Assembly: GCF_944380975.1 (NCBI RefSeq)
Contig: NZ_CALWJK010000012.1
Span: 1-46,042 of the forward strand
Direction: 5' to 3'
DNA from: an uncultured Agathobaculum sp.
GTDB taxonomy: Bacteria > Bacillota > Clostridia > Oscillospirales > Butyricicoccaceae
Length of the DNA stretch: 46,042 nucleotides
In this document: one piece after another, positions 1 through 7,019 of the stretch
How positions within the stretch are numbered: the stretch's first letter is position 1
Layout: every line of letters begins with the position of its first letter
Translations under genes and position numbers: made by a program
The notes under the pieces: generated by a model
The model's database searches: none
What the model was told of the DNA's origin: nothing
What the model saw: only the letters and a program-made list of their open reading frames with translations

Positions 1-210
1 CTGGCGGAGCTGCACCTGACCGATGAAGCGGTGGCCCTCCTGAAAAGCGGGCGGGTCAACAACCGGCTGCTGTGTGAACTGCTGGCCCACAAGGATTTTG
101 TCCGGCTGTTGGCGGACATCGAGATTTATGTGGACAGGATCGCCAGTATGCAGGTGCAAAGCCTCAACGCCTATGTGGATGTGGTGCGGCAGGAGATCAT
201 ATTGCCATAA
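1..210 (+). CDS. C-terminal fragment of an unrecognised protein (cut by window start)
   Basis: The frame starting at base 1 is open for 69 codons and ends at TAA 208-210. The translation is a leucine-rich, charged helical segment (start LAELHLTDEAV, end VRQEIILP) with no motif I recognise. The next piece downstream is a broken CHC2 primase remnant, so this may be the end of a protein from an integrative element; that is inference from position. The N-terminus lies outside the window. Confidence 0.5.
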   Translation: MAELHLTDEAVALLKSGRVNNRLLCELLAHKDFVRLLADIEIYVDRIASMQVQSLNAYVDVVRQEIILP

Positions 211-272
211 TGTTTGCTTGCTATCAGTTAGATTATTCCATTGGGAAATATATTCATTCTAAAAAGTCTTAG

Positions 273-380
273 GAAAGAGATAGGTGTTTTCGCTGTTTTG
301 GCTGCAGCGCGGACGGGGATGTGATTGACTTCGCTTTCCACCTAGAGCTGTCAGCCCAAAGGAAACCACTCGCCTTCTAG
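273..380 (+). pseudogene. Remnant of a CHC2 zinc-finger DNA primase (mobile-element type)
   Basis: One frame reads RCFRCFGCSADGDVIDF followed by AFHLELSAQ, the second half of a CHC2 zinc finger: the family pattern is CFGCGADGDVIDF before a helix. It is bounded upstream by an in-frame TAG at 270-272 and downstream by TAG at 378-380, and has no start codon. Only about 35 residues survive, so it cannot be functional. CHC2-finger primases of this form are typical of conjugative and integrative elements in Clostridia. It marks decayed mobile DNA at the left edge. Confidence 0.6.
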
Positions 381-414
381 TGTGGGATTCCATAAGAGCT
401 TGAAGTTAGGGGAA

Positions 415-455
415 AATATGGAGGCGTCTGCAAATTTTGCAGACGCCTCCATATT
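415..455. terminator. 20-bp perfect inverted repeat, probable bidirectional terminator
   Basis: Two 20-base arms (AATATGGAGGCGTCTGCAAA and its complement) flank a single central base. On the minus strand it lies 46 bases after the DUF134 gene and is followed by TATTTTCCCC, consistent with terminating that operon. It also separates the mobile-element remnant from the conserved genes. The arms are unusually long and exact for a terminator, so a role as an element boundary cannot be excluded. Confidence 0.6.
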
Positions 456-500
456 GATGCGCAAAATCGGTTTTGTAGTTGTCCTTTTGCGGGGGTTCCT

Positions 501-863
501 TCAGCCTTCCGGTTTTTGTTTTCCGCATCTCTGATGCCCGCAGCAGCCCTGCCGCATGCAGTGCGCGCGTTTTTCGCACACCTCAACATCACCGCCTTCG
601 ATGCGCAGCATCTTACCGTTCACCATACAGTCCGCCAGCTTGCGCCGCGCTGCGTTGTAAATCGACTGCACCGTTGTGCGTGCGACCCCCATCTGGACGG
701 CTGCCTGCTCCTGCTGCAAGCCTTCCAAATCAATCAGACGGATGACCTCATATTCATCCAGTCCCATCGTAATCGGCTCGCCCGCGCACCCCATACCGCG
801 CGGGCCAAACTCCCGACAAACCGGCAAACCGCACACACGGCGGCATTTTTTCGGTCTGGGCAT
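501..863 (-). CDS. DUF134 family helix-turn-helix protein
   Basis: A 120-residue protein of the DUF134 family. The start MPRPKKCRRVC is the family signature, followed by a Cys-rich N-terminal region (Cys7, 11, 16, 26) and a helix-turn-helix at about residues 36-75 resembling sigma-70 region 4 (DEYEVIRLID then VARTTVQSIYNAARRKLA). A second Cys cluster follows at 96-113. The family is presumed to bind DNA and a metal or cluster; its target is not established. It starts 3 bases after the NifX-like gene stops, so the two are co-transcribed and translationally close. Paired repeats in the operon promoter make it a candidate autoregulator (inference). Confidence 0.85.
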   Translation of the reverse strand: MPRPKKCRRVCGLPVCREFGPRGMGCAGEPITMGLDEYEVIRLIDLEGLQQEQAAVQMGVARTTVQSIYNAARRKLADCMVNGKMLRIEGGDVEVCEKRAHCMRQGCCGHQRCGKQKPEG

Positions 864-866
864 GGT

Positions 867-1271
867 TTAGCCGTGGCAATGTCCGCCGCAGTGGTGGCCG
901 CCATGCGAGGAGCAGTCATGTCCTTCCCCGTGATGCTCGTGATGGCTGCACTTGACATCCGGGTTATACACAAGCGAACCGGACAGGAATGCTTTAACCG
1001 CTTCATCTGCATCGCCCTGCACGCCGCCGAGCAGACGGATATTCGCTTCCGCCAAAGCCATCTGCGCGCCGCCGCCGATACCGCCGCAGATTAGCGTATC
1101 CACGCCCTGCGCCGCAAGGAAGCCTGCCAGCGCACCATGGCCGCTGCCCTTGGTATCCACAACCTGAGAAGAGAGGATTTTGCCGTCCTGTGCTTCATAT
1201 ACTTTGAATTGAGCAGTGTGTCCAAAATGCTGGAAAATCTGACCATTCTCATAAGTGACTGCGATTTTCAT
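867..1271 (-). CDS. NifX/NifB-type dinitrogenase iron-molybdenum cofactor family protein with His/Cys-rich tail
   Basis: A 134-residue protein. Residues 1-103 are a NifX/NifB/VnfX-type cofactor-binding fold: MKIAVTYENG, a conserved HFGH at 15-18 and CGGIGGGA at 62-69. In non-nitrogen-fixing anaerobes this family is thought to bind or carry iron-sulfur or Mo-type clusters. Residues 108-134 are a His/Cys-rich tail (repeated HH, GGHHCGGHCHG) likely to bind metal. The start is ATG 1271, preceded by CGGAGG at a good distance; the longer reading from 1340 runs through the promoter and is rejected. First gene of a two-gene operon with the DUF134 protein. No nif genes are visible, so a role in nitrogen fixation is not implied. 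Confidence 0.85.
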   Translation of the reverse strand: MKIAVTYENGQIFQHFGHTAQFKVYEAQDGKILSSQVVDTKGSGHGALAGFLAAQGVDTLICGGIGGGAQMALAEANIRLLGGVQGDADEAVKAFLSGSLVYNPDVKCSHHEHHGEGHDCSSHGGHHCGGHCHG

Positions 1272-1291
1272 GGATTTACGCCTCCGATTTT

Positions 1292-1347
1292 GTTTCCGGC
1301 ATATGCCGGTTATGATTCTATGATAGCACGTTTCCGGCATATGTCAA
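1292..1347 (-). promoter_or_regulatory. Promoter with duplicated 14-bp operator for the NifX-DUF134 operon
   Basis: On the minus strand TTGACA (1342-1347) and TATCAT (1320-1325) are 16 bases apart, with an extended TGC before the -10. The 14-mer CATATGCCGGAAAC occurs twice: at 1330-1343, overlapping the -35 and spacer, and at 1292-1305, after the likely transcription start. The second copy sits in the perfect palindrome CCGGCATATGCCGG (1296-1309). Two copies flanking a -10 element are a classic repressor layout. Confidence 0.7.
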
Positions 1348-1350
1348 GAA

Positions 1351-1374
1351 TAAAAAAGCAGCCCACAGGCTGCT
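1351..1374 (-). terminator. Rho-independent terminator of trmB
   Basis: On the minus strand AGCAGCC and GGCTGCT form a 7-bp stem with a 4-base loop (1357-1374), followed by a run of six T (1352-1357). It lies 10 bases after the trmB stop and just before the next promoter. Confidence 0.8.
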
Positions 1375-1384
1375 TCTCTTTTCT

Positions 1385-2044
1385 TCACTTACGCAAAAAT
1401 TCCGGCAACCGACGCCGTGCCTCCAGACGATAAATCCGCGCCCCCTCGGACGAAAACTTCTCTTCGTATTCGGTCATCACATTGCCCTCAAAGTCCGAGT
1501 TGTGCAAATCAAGCGAAATATTCTGAATCAGCCAGCCAAACTGGCAAATCTCGGCCAGCGTCCACTCGAAGAACCGCTGGTTATCGGTTTTGAAGCAGAT
1601 ATCGCCCTGCTGCTTGAGGATCTCGTCATATACCTCGAGATACGCGCGCCACGTCAGGCGGCGTTTGCGCTGCCGGTTGGGCGGCCACGGGTCGGAAAAG
1701 TTCAGATAGATACGATCGACCTCACCGGGCGCGAACACATCACGCAGTTCGGCTGCATCAAACGACACAAACCGCAGGTTGGGCAGCGGCTGCTGCTGGC
1801 AGCGCTCCGCCGCCATGATGAGCGCACCTTCCTCCCGCTCGACCGCGATGAAATTGATATCCGGATGCTGTTCCGCCATCCCGATAGCGAAACGTCCCTT
1901 GCCGCAGCCGATTTCCACATGCAGCGGATGGTCATTTCCGAACAAAGCGCGCCATTTGCCGCGCTTTTCCTTCGGCTCAAATGCCATTACATCTGCGCAA
2001 GCCGCAAAGCGAATATCAAGATTTTTCTTTTTGCGCATTCTCAT
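1385..2044 (-). CDS. trmB: tRNA (guanine-N7-)-methyltransferase TrmB
   Basis: 219 residues, the usual length. It methylates G46 of tRNA with S-adenosylmethionine. Family features are visible: the charged N-terminus (MRMRKKKNLD), the SAM-binding motif HVEIGCGKGRFAIGMA, the acidic loop motif VEREEGAL, the catalytic-region sequence YLNFSDPWPPNRQRKRRLT, and FKTDN followed by FFEW near the C-terminus. The start is preceded by AAAAAGGGGAA; ATG 2038 (MRKKK) is a possible alternative. It is a monocistronic unit with its own promoter and terminator, divergent from malQ. Confidence 0.95.
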   Translation of the reverse strand: MRMRKKKNLDIRFAACADVMAFEPKEKRGKWRALFGNDHPLHVEIGCGKGRFAIGMAEQHPDINFIAVEREEGALIMAAERCQQQPLPNLRFVSFDAAELRDVFAPGEVDRIYLNFSDPWPPNRQRKRRLTWRAYLEVYDEILKQQGDICFKTDNQRFFEWTLAEICQFGWLIQNISLDLHNSDFEGNVMTEYEEKFSSEGARIYRLEARRRLPEFLRK

Positions 2045-2086
2045 GCGTCAAATTCCCCTTTTTCCTGTATATTTTTCAGCCTTTTC

Positions 2087-2115
2087 ATTATATCCTGCGT
2101 CCGCACGCTTGGCAA
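2087..2115 (-). promoter_or_regulatory. trmB promoter
   Basis: On the minus strand TTGCCA (2110-2115) and TATAAT (2087-2092) are separated by 17 bases. Its -35 lies only 6 bp from the -35 of the malQ promoter, so the two polymerase sites are back to back and probably compete. Confidence 0.8.
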
Positions 2116-2121
2116 GTAAAA

Positions 2122-2151
2122 TTGACAAATTTCCATAAAACACGCTATAAT
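2122..2151 (+). promoter_or_regulatory. malQ promoter
   Basis: TTGACA (2122-2127) and TATAAT (2146-2151) with an 18-base spacer, 30 bases before the malQ start. Both hexamers are exact consensus. No operator-like repeat is seen around it. Confidence 0.85.
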
Positions 2152-2181
2152 GTAACTATATTCAATTGGGGGATGTATTGT

Positions 2182-3675
2182 ATGTTTCACCGTTCCAGCG
2201 GCGTGCTGGCGCACGTCACTTCCCTGCCCTCGCCGCATGGCGTCGGCACCATGGGCAAAACCGCCTATGAATTTGTTGATTTCCTTGCGGCTGCGCACCA
2301 AACCTACTGGCAAGTGCTGCCGCTTGGTCACACCGGCTTTGGCGATTCGCCTTACCAGTGCTTTTCCGCCGCTGCAGGCAATCCGTATTTGATTGATCTT
2401 GATTTGCTGGTCGAGGACGGGCTTCTCACCGAAGCCGAAGTCAAGGCAGGCGACTTTGAGGCTTCACCCGATACGGCGGACTTTGAGCAGCTGGCCGATA
2501 CCCGATGGCCGCTGTTCCGCAAGGCTTACTCCCGCGTGGACGATGCCATGCGCAAAAAGATTGCGGCATTTACTGACGAAAACGCAGAATGGCTGCCGGA
2601 TTACGCACTGTTTATGGCGCTGAAGGAAGAAAAGTACCACGATATGCCGGTCTATATGTGGCCGGAAAAAGCAGTGCGCGACCGTAAGCCCGAAGCGCTG
2701 AAAAAAGTAACCGAAGAATTGCGGGATGAAATTGACTTCCGCATTTTCTTGCAATATATTTTCTTTACCCAGTGGACTGCGCTGCGTGAATACGCCAATG
2801 AGCACGGCATCCAGATCATCGGGGATATCCCGATCTATGTTTCCGCCGACTCGGTAGATGTGTGGACGCACCCAAAGCTGTTCAAGCTGAAAACTGACCT
2901 CAGTCCTAAACTGGTTGCAGGCGTACCGCCTGACTACTATTCGTCTACGGGTCAGCTGTGGGGCAATCCGGTTTATGACTGGGACGCGCATCGCGCCGAA
3001 GGCTTCGCATGGTGGATCTGGCGCATGAAAAGCAACATGGCGCTGTTTGACGTGATTCGCCTCGACCACTTCCGCGGCTTTGCAGCCTATTGGGAGGTGC
3101 GCGCGACCGAGGAAACCGCAATCAAAGGACACTGGCATAAAGGCCCGGGCATGGAGCTGTTCCATGCGATGGAAAAGGCGCTTGGCACCCTGCCTCTGAT
3201 TGCAGAGGATCTGGGCGAAATGACCGATGAGGTGCGCGAGCTGTTGGCAGAAAGCGGTTTCCCGGGCATGAAGGTGCTGATTTTCGGCTTTACACCCGAT
3301 TGCGACAACGAGCATCTGCCGCACAACTTTGTGCCAAACAGTATCGTTTATACCTCTACACACGATTCGCAGACCGTATGCGAGCAGATCATGGACATCT
3401 GCACCGAGCCGCAAAAGCAGTTTGCCTACCGGTATCTGCGCACCTCGCACAGCGAAGCGATGGGCTGGAGCGCGATCAAGAGTGTATGGGCCTCCCCTGC
3501 ACGCATCACCATGACCACCTTGCAGGATTTACTTTCGCTGGGTGCCGATTCCCGCATGAACACCCCCGCCACCATCGGCGGCAAAAACTGGCGTTGGCGC
3601 GTGCGCAAGGAAGCGCTCAATCCGACGGTTTCGGCTATGCTCGGTGAGATCACAAAGACCTATATGCGCGGCTGA
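2182..3675 (+). CDS. malQ: 4-alpha-glucanotransferase (amylomaltase, GH77)
   Basis: 497 residues, typical for MalQ. It transfers alpha-1,4-glucan segments between maltodextrins, in maltose/glycogen breakdown. The N-terminal RSSGVLAHVTSLPSPHG is the family start. Catalytic residues of the GH77 barrel are present: nucleophile Asp295 in IRLDHFRGF, acid/base Glu342 in IAEDLGEMT, and Asp395 in TSTHDSQT. The start is ATG 2182, nine bases after GGGGG; ATG 2173 lies directly against that site and the longer frame to 1981 runs through the promoter. The HAD-LUD gene follows after 35 bases and is probably co-transcribed. Confidence 0.95.
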   Translation: MFHRSSGVLAHVTSLPSPHGVGTMGKTAYEFVDFLAAAHQTYWQVLPLGHTGFGDSPYQCFSAAAGNPYLIDLDLLVEDGLLTEAEVKAGDFEASPDTADFEQLADTRWPLFRKAYSRVDDAMRKKIAAFTDENAEWLPDYALFMALKEEKYHDMPVYMWPEKAVRDRKPEALKKVTEELRDEIDFRIFLQYIFFTQWTALREYANEHGIQIIGDIPIYVSADSVDVWTHPKLFKLKTDLSPKLVAGVPPDYYSSTGQLWGNPVYDWDAHRAEGFAWWIWRMKSNMALFDVIRLDHFRGFAAYWEVRATEETAIKGHWHKGPGMELFHAMEKALGTLPLIAEDLGEMTDEVRELLAESGFPGMKVLIFGFTPDCDNEHLPHNFVPNSIVYTSTHDSQTVCEQIMDICTEPQKQFAYRYLRTSHSEAMGWSAIKSVWASPARITMTTLQDLLSLGADSRMNTPATIGGKNWRWRVRKEALNPTVSAMLGEITKTYMRG

Positions 3676-3710
3676 GCCCGCCCGGCAACAAGAAAAAGGA
3701 TAGCGATAGC

Positions 3711-4949
3711 ATGAAAATTACCACCGCAATTTTTGATTTGGACGGCACCCTGCTCAATACGCTGGGTGATCTGACCGACAGCGTCAACTGCGCCATCGTG
3801 CGCCGCGGCTTTGCCGCCGTCACCGAAGAGGAAACCCGCGTACGCGTCGGTAACGGCGTACGCAAGCTGATTGAGCGCTGCATCCCGGAAAACAAACGCA
3901 CCGAAGCCATGATCGACACCTGTCTGGATGAATTCCGCACAGCTTACAACCAGCGCATGATGAACCGCACCCAACCGTATGACGGCATTCTGCCGTTGCT
4001 TCGGCAGCTGAAAAAGGCTGGGGTTTCGGTCGGCGTTCTGTCCAACAAATACGATTTGGCTGCCAAAAGCCTGATCCGGTACTTTTTTGGTGATCTGGTG
4101 CAGATCACCTATGGTGAGCGTCCGGATACACCGCGCAAACCCGATCCCACCAGCGCATTGCGGTTGCTGCGCGAACTGGGCGGTGATCCGACAACCACCC
4201 TTTATATCGGCGACAGCGCGACTGACATGCAGACCGCGAAAAACGCCGGCCTGTCCGCTGTCGGCGTTACATGGGGATTCCGTTCCGCTGAGGAGTTGAC
4301 CGCAGCAGGGGCGGACGCACTGGTACACAGCCCCACCGAGCTGCTGCCTCTGTTTGAGCGCGGCCTATTGGCTGTGGATGCCATCTGCAAGGCCTTCACG
4401 CAGCGCGGCTTTGGCTTTACTTACTTTCCGACCGCAGCCGACGCACTCACCTACCTGACCGACACCTGCGCCGGCAAATCCGTATCGCTGGGCGGCTCGA
4501 TGACACTTCAGCAGCTTGGTTTCCCCAAGGCTTTTTCCAATAGCACCGCCGTACACTGGCACTGGGTCAAGTCCGGCGAGTTTTTCCAGACCCCGGATAT
4601 CTATCTCAGCTCGGCTAACGCGCTGAGCGAGAGCGGTGAGGTCGTCAATATCGACGGCGCGTGCAACCGCGTATCCGGCACATTGTTTGGACCAAAACGC
4701 TGTATCTTTGTCTGCGGCATCAACAAACTGTGCCCCGATCTGGCAAGTGCGATCGACCGGGCGCGCAATGTTGCCGCTCCCATGAATGCCAAACGGCTGG
4801 AGAAGGAAACCCCTTGCGCGGTCGACGGCAAATGCCACGATTGCCGCAGCCCGGAGCGCATCTGCCGCGCGATGGTCATTCACATGGGACCGCCGCAGCG
4901 CATGGAGCGCTGCGAGATCGTGCTGATCGGCGAGCCGCTCGGCTATTGA
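3711..4949 (+). CDS. HAD phosphatase fused to a LUD-domain protein
   Basis: 412 residues in one uninterrupted frame. Residues 1-216 are a phosphoglycolate-phosphatase-like HAD hydrolase: DLDGTLL with nucleophile Asp9 and Asp11, a helical cap, LSNK (motif II), RKPDP (motif III) and YIGDSATDM (motif IV). Residues about 217-412 are a complete LUD (LutC/YkgG, DUF162) domain: GGSMTL, SSANALSESGEVVNIDG, NRVSGTLFGPK, NVAAPMNAKRL, and four conserved cysteines in CAVDGKCHDC and PERIC. LUD proteins of anaerobes are linked to lactate or redox metabolism, but this subfamily lacks an established reaction. The two halves are normally separate proteins. The ribosome binding site is AAAAAGGAT. It probably shares the malQ transcript and ends at a strong terminator. 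Confidence 0.85.
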   Translation: MKITTAIFDLDGTLLNTLGDLTDSVNCAIVRRGFAAVTEEETRVRVGNGVRKLIERCIPENKRTEAMIDTCLDEFRTAYNQRMMNRTQPYDGILPLLRQLKKAGVSVGVLSNKYDLAAKSLIRYFFGDLVQITYGERPDTPRKPDPTSALRLLRELGGDPTTTLYIGDSATDMQTAKNAGLSAVGVTWGFRSAEELTAAGADALVHSPTELLPLFERGLLAVDAICKAFTQRGFGFTYFPTAADALTYLTDTCAGKSVSLGGSMTLQQLGFPKAFSNSTAVHWHWVKSGEFFQTPDIYLSSANALSESGEVVNIDGACNRVSGTLFGPKRCIFVCGINKLCPDLASAIDRARNVAAPMNAKRLEKETPCAVDGKCHDCRSPERICRAMVIHMGPPQRMERCEIVLIGEPLGY

Positions 4950-4976
4950 TCTCTCAGCCTGTTTCATCTGTCACAA

Positions 4977-5013
4977 AACAGCGCGTTTGCTGCAAAAAAC
5001 GCGCTGTTTTTTT
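4977..5013 (+). terminator. Terminator after the HAD-LUD gene
   Basis: AACAGCGCGTTT (4977-4988) pairs with AAACGCGCTGTT (4997-5008) around an 8-base loop, followed by seven T (5007-5013). Strong intrinsic terminator closing the malQ-HAD-LUD unit. Confidence 0.9.
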
Positions 5014-5046
5014 CATATGCAACCGCCGGTTGCGCATTTTCCAGCC

Positions 5047-5072
5047 AAACACGGTAGCATGCAACCGTGTTT
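5047..5072. repeat. Inverted repeat upstream of the XRE gene (candidate operator)
   Basis: AAACACGGT (5047-5055) and ACCGTGTTT (5064-5072) are exact complements 8 bases apart, ending 41 bases before the XRE start. The 17-base centre-to-centre spacing of the arms suits a dimeric helix-turn-helix repressor, but a hairpin in the leader RNA followed by TTTTC is also possible. Confidence 0.4.
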
Positions 5073-5112
5073 TTCGATAAAATGGCCTCACCAAACAAGG
5101 AGGTAACCAAAC

Positions 5113-5754
5113 ATGACACTGGGAGAAAAAATCACCGATCTGCGTAAAAAGCGCGGCTTGTCGCAGGAAGAGCTAGCCATCACACTGGGCGTATCGCGGC
5201 AAGCGGTCAGCAAGTGGGAACTAGGCGACGCAATGCCCGACACCGATAAGGTCATCGCACTGGCAGACTATTTTGACGTGACGACCGACTGGCTGCTGCG
5301 GGATATCCAACCTTCTTCCCCGGGCAGCGAAACCAATCCCATCCCATCCGTTACGGAGATGCTCCGTGGCGCCCCCATATTGCTCAACCTCACCATTGGC
5401 GGCAATGTCTTTGGCGCTGCTCTAATGATTTACGACCTGTGGCAACAAACGTATTATCAGATTCCGACTATTCTTGGCCTGTTCGTGCAAATCGGCATGT
5501 GCGCTCTCTTTCTTGGGCTGTGCAGCTCCATCCAAACGCAGGATGTCAGTACCGGACGACAGTGGCGCAAGAAGTACTGGCAGTGCAATATTTATGCGCT
5601 TGCACTCATGCCCAGCTTCTGGGTGTCCAACATCGCACTCGACATGCTGGCGCAGCGGTTTCCTGTGTCCTCCCTTCTGCTCCTGCCCATGACAGCGATG
5701 GTCTATTTTCTCGTATGCCTGCGAATGCATTTCACCACCCGTGAGATGCAATGA
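5113..5754 (+). CDS. XRE-family regulator with a C-terminal membrane domain
   Basis: 213 residues. Residues 1-66 form a Cro/C1-type helix-turn-helix: LGEKITDLRKKRGLSQEELA, then VSRQAVSKWELGDAMPDTDKV, then LADYFDVTTDWLL. After a short polar linker, residues about 85-205 hold four hydrophobic segments (LLNLTIGGNVFGAALMIY, an FVQIGMCALFLGLCS stretch, the ALALMPSFWVSNIAL stretch, and LLLLPMTAMVYFLVCL), so the repressor is tethered to the membrane. Such proteins are common in Firmicutes and are presumed to couple a membrane signal to DNA binding; the signal here is unknown. The start is supported by AAGGAGGT seven bases upstream. Likely autoregulated through the inverted repeat upstream. Confidence 0.85.
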   Translation: MTLGEKITDLRKKRGLSQEELAITLGVSRQAVSKWELGDAMPDTDKVIALADYFDVTTDWLLRDIQPSSPGSETNPIPSVTEMLRGAPILLNLTIGGNVFGAALMIYDLWQQTYYQIPTILGLFVQIGMCALFLGLCSSIQTQDVSTGRQWRKKYWQCNIYALALMPSFWVSNIALDMLAQRFPVSSLLLLPMTAMVYFLVCLRMHFTTREMQ

Positions 5755-5782
5755 AAATTTTTATCTTTTTTCATTTTTCTGC

Positions 5783-5811
5783 TTGACAGAACAATATGTC
5801 TTTGCTATAAT
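5783..5811 (+). promoter_or_regulatory. Promoter of tRNA-Gly
   Basis: TTGACA (5783-5788) and TATAAT (5806-5811) with the ideal 17-base spacer, 36 bases before the tRNA. A full-consensus stable-RNA promoter. Confidence 0.9.
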
Positions 5812-5847
5812 AAATATCGCGCTGATGAGTTCGGCGCGATACAAAAT

Positions 5848-5923
5848 GCGGCTGTAGCTCATCTGGTAGAGCGCCACCTTGCCAAGGTGGAGGTAGCGAG
5901 TTCGAGCCTCGTCAGCCGCTCCA
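5848..5923 (+). tRNA. tRNA-Gly (anticodon GCC)
   Basis: A 76-base cloverleaf. The acceptor arms GCGGCTG and CAGCCGC pair fully, the anticodon stem CCACC/GGTGG encloses loop TTGCCAA with anticodon GCC, the T arm carries GTTCGAGCC, and the 3' CCA is encoded. It stands alone with its own promoter and terminator. tRNA genes often serve as integration sites, but no attachment repeat or integrase is seen here. Confidence 0.97.
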
Positions 5924-5929
5924 AAAAAA

Positions 5930-5960
5930 CACCTGTCTCAGACAGGTGCTTTTCTTTTTT
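5930..5960 (+). terminator. Terminator of tRNA-Gly
   Basis: CACCTGTCT (5930-5938) pairs with AGACAGGTG (5940-5948) across one unpaired base, followed by CTTTTCTTTTTT. It begins 7 bases after the encoded CCA. Confidence 0.9.
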
Positions 5961-5987
5961 GCAATAGGTAATGATTCATAAGTCCAA

Positions 5988-6018
5988 CAAAAAAGCACCG
6001 CCAAAAGCGGTGCTTTTT
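5988..6018. terminator. Bidirectional terminator between tRNA-Gly and the pdx kinase gene
   Basis: GCACCGC (5995-6001) and GCGGTGC (6007-6013) form a 7-bp stem with a 5-base loop. It has A runs on the left and T runs on the right, so it works on both strands. It is mainly the end of the minus-strand pyridoxamine kinase gene. Confidence 0.85.
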
Positions 6019-6019
6019 C

Positions 6020-6886
6020 TTATTCATGCCGCAGCGGCCGTTCCCGTAGTTCGCGCCGATACGTCCCGTCTATCAGCTTGGGCAGCACTTTTTCAAACTG
6101 AACGCCATGCATCGGGTCGGTCTGTTGCTCCATCGTATAAGCAATACAATCCTTCACATACTCCCCTGCCAGTTCGCATGCGTCCTCCAACTTTGCGCCA
6201 TTGAGCAGCTCACTCAGCATGGCCGACGCAAACAGATCGCCGGTGCCCGGATAGTATCGGTCAATCCGGCGATGCAGACTGAGCGCGCCACCGGATTCGG
6301 AAAGGCATCCCGAACCGACGCGCCCCTCTGCAAAATCCAATCCCGTCAACACGACCTGCGCACCGTAACGCTCGTGCAGCGCGTGCAGCCATTCCCACGC
6401 CTCTTCCACACTGCCCGGCTTACTGTACGGGTCACGGTCGAGCAGGATTGCCGCTTCTGTGGTATTGGGTGTAATGATATCCGCAATCGCACACAGCTCA
6501 CGCATCCGGGTACACATTTCCGGCGTATAGGTATCATACACCTTGCCGTTATCTCCCATCACCGGATCGATCAAGGTCACGCCGTCTGCTTTTTTGAGGC
6601 GTTTTGCCGCCTCACCAACGCTGTCAATCTGATCCGCTGAACCCAGAAAGCCCGCGTAAATCGCCTCAAAGCGCAAGGCCAGCTCCTCATACTGGTCGAT
6701 TGTTCCCTGCATTGAGTCCGTCAAATCGGTGGTCACCCAGCCGGGGATCGCGGTATGGGTGGAAAACACCGCAGTCGGCAGCGGCACACACTGATGCCCG
6801 CCCGCAGAAATCACCGCAATGATAGGCACCAGCGACGACCGGCCAAAGCCCGATAAATCATGCAGCGCCAGAACCTTTTTTTGCAT
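6020..6886 (-). CDS. Pyridoxal/pyridoxamine kinase (PdxY-like)
   Basis: 288 residues, a ribokinase-fold enzyme that phosphorylates pyridoxal, pyridoxine or pyridoxamine with ATP in the B6 salvage pathway. Family features: the N-terminal HDLSGFGRSSL substrate/ATP motif, DPVMGDNGKVY (about 114-124), TPNTTEAAILL, and the catalytic anion-hole region YYPGTGDLFASAM (Asp as base). PdxY and PdxK cannot be separated by eye. ATG 6886 follows AAAAAGGA; the longer reading to 6946 begins inside the -35 element and is rejected. Single gene with its own promoter and terminator. Confidence 0.9.
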   Translation of the reverse strand: MQKKVLALHDLSGFGRSSLVPIIAVISAGGHQCVPLPTAVFSTHTAIPGWVTTDLTDSMQGTIDQYEELALRFEAIYAGFLGSADQIDSVGEAAKRLKKADGVTLIDPVMGDNGKVYDTYTPEMCTRMRELCAIADIITPNTTEAAILLDRDPYSKPGSVEEAWEWLHALHERYGAQVVLTGLDFAEGRVGSGCLSESGGALSLHRRIDRYYPGTGDLFASAMLSELLNGAKLEDACELAGEYVKDCIAYTMEQQTDPMHGVQFEKVLPKLIDGTYRRELRERPLRHE

Positions 6887-6917
6887 GCCATTCACATCCT
6901 TTTTCTGTCCGTGTTCC

Positions 6918-6946
6918 ATCATACGATGAATCCGCGCCCATGTCAA
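6918..6946 (-). promoter_or_regulatory. Promoter of the pdx kinase gene
   Basis: On the minus strand TTGACA (6941-6946) and TATGAT (6918-6923) are separated by 17 bases. Back to back with the plus-strand promoter that starts at 6953. Confidence 0.85.
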
Positions 6947-6952
6947 TCATTC

Positions 6953-6981
6953 TTGCTTTCTCCTGCCTGCAATGGTAAAAT
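6953..6981 (+). promoter_or_regulatory. Promoter of the GHL10 hydrolase gene
   Basis: TTGCTT (6953-6958) and TAAAAT (6976-6981) with a 17-base spacer, 38 bases before the start codon. Confidence 0.65.
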
Positions 6982-7019
6982 AATTATATATCTACGCTAA
7001 CGGTCAAAGGAGTCTTTCC

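Noticed and set aside
1981-2181. N-terminal extension of the malQ frame
   Set aside because: It runs through the trmB start and both promoters; the family start and ribosome site place translation at 2182.
5848-6018. Integration site at tRNA-Gly
   Set aside because: No integrase gene and no second copy of the tRNA 3' end found nearby.
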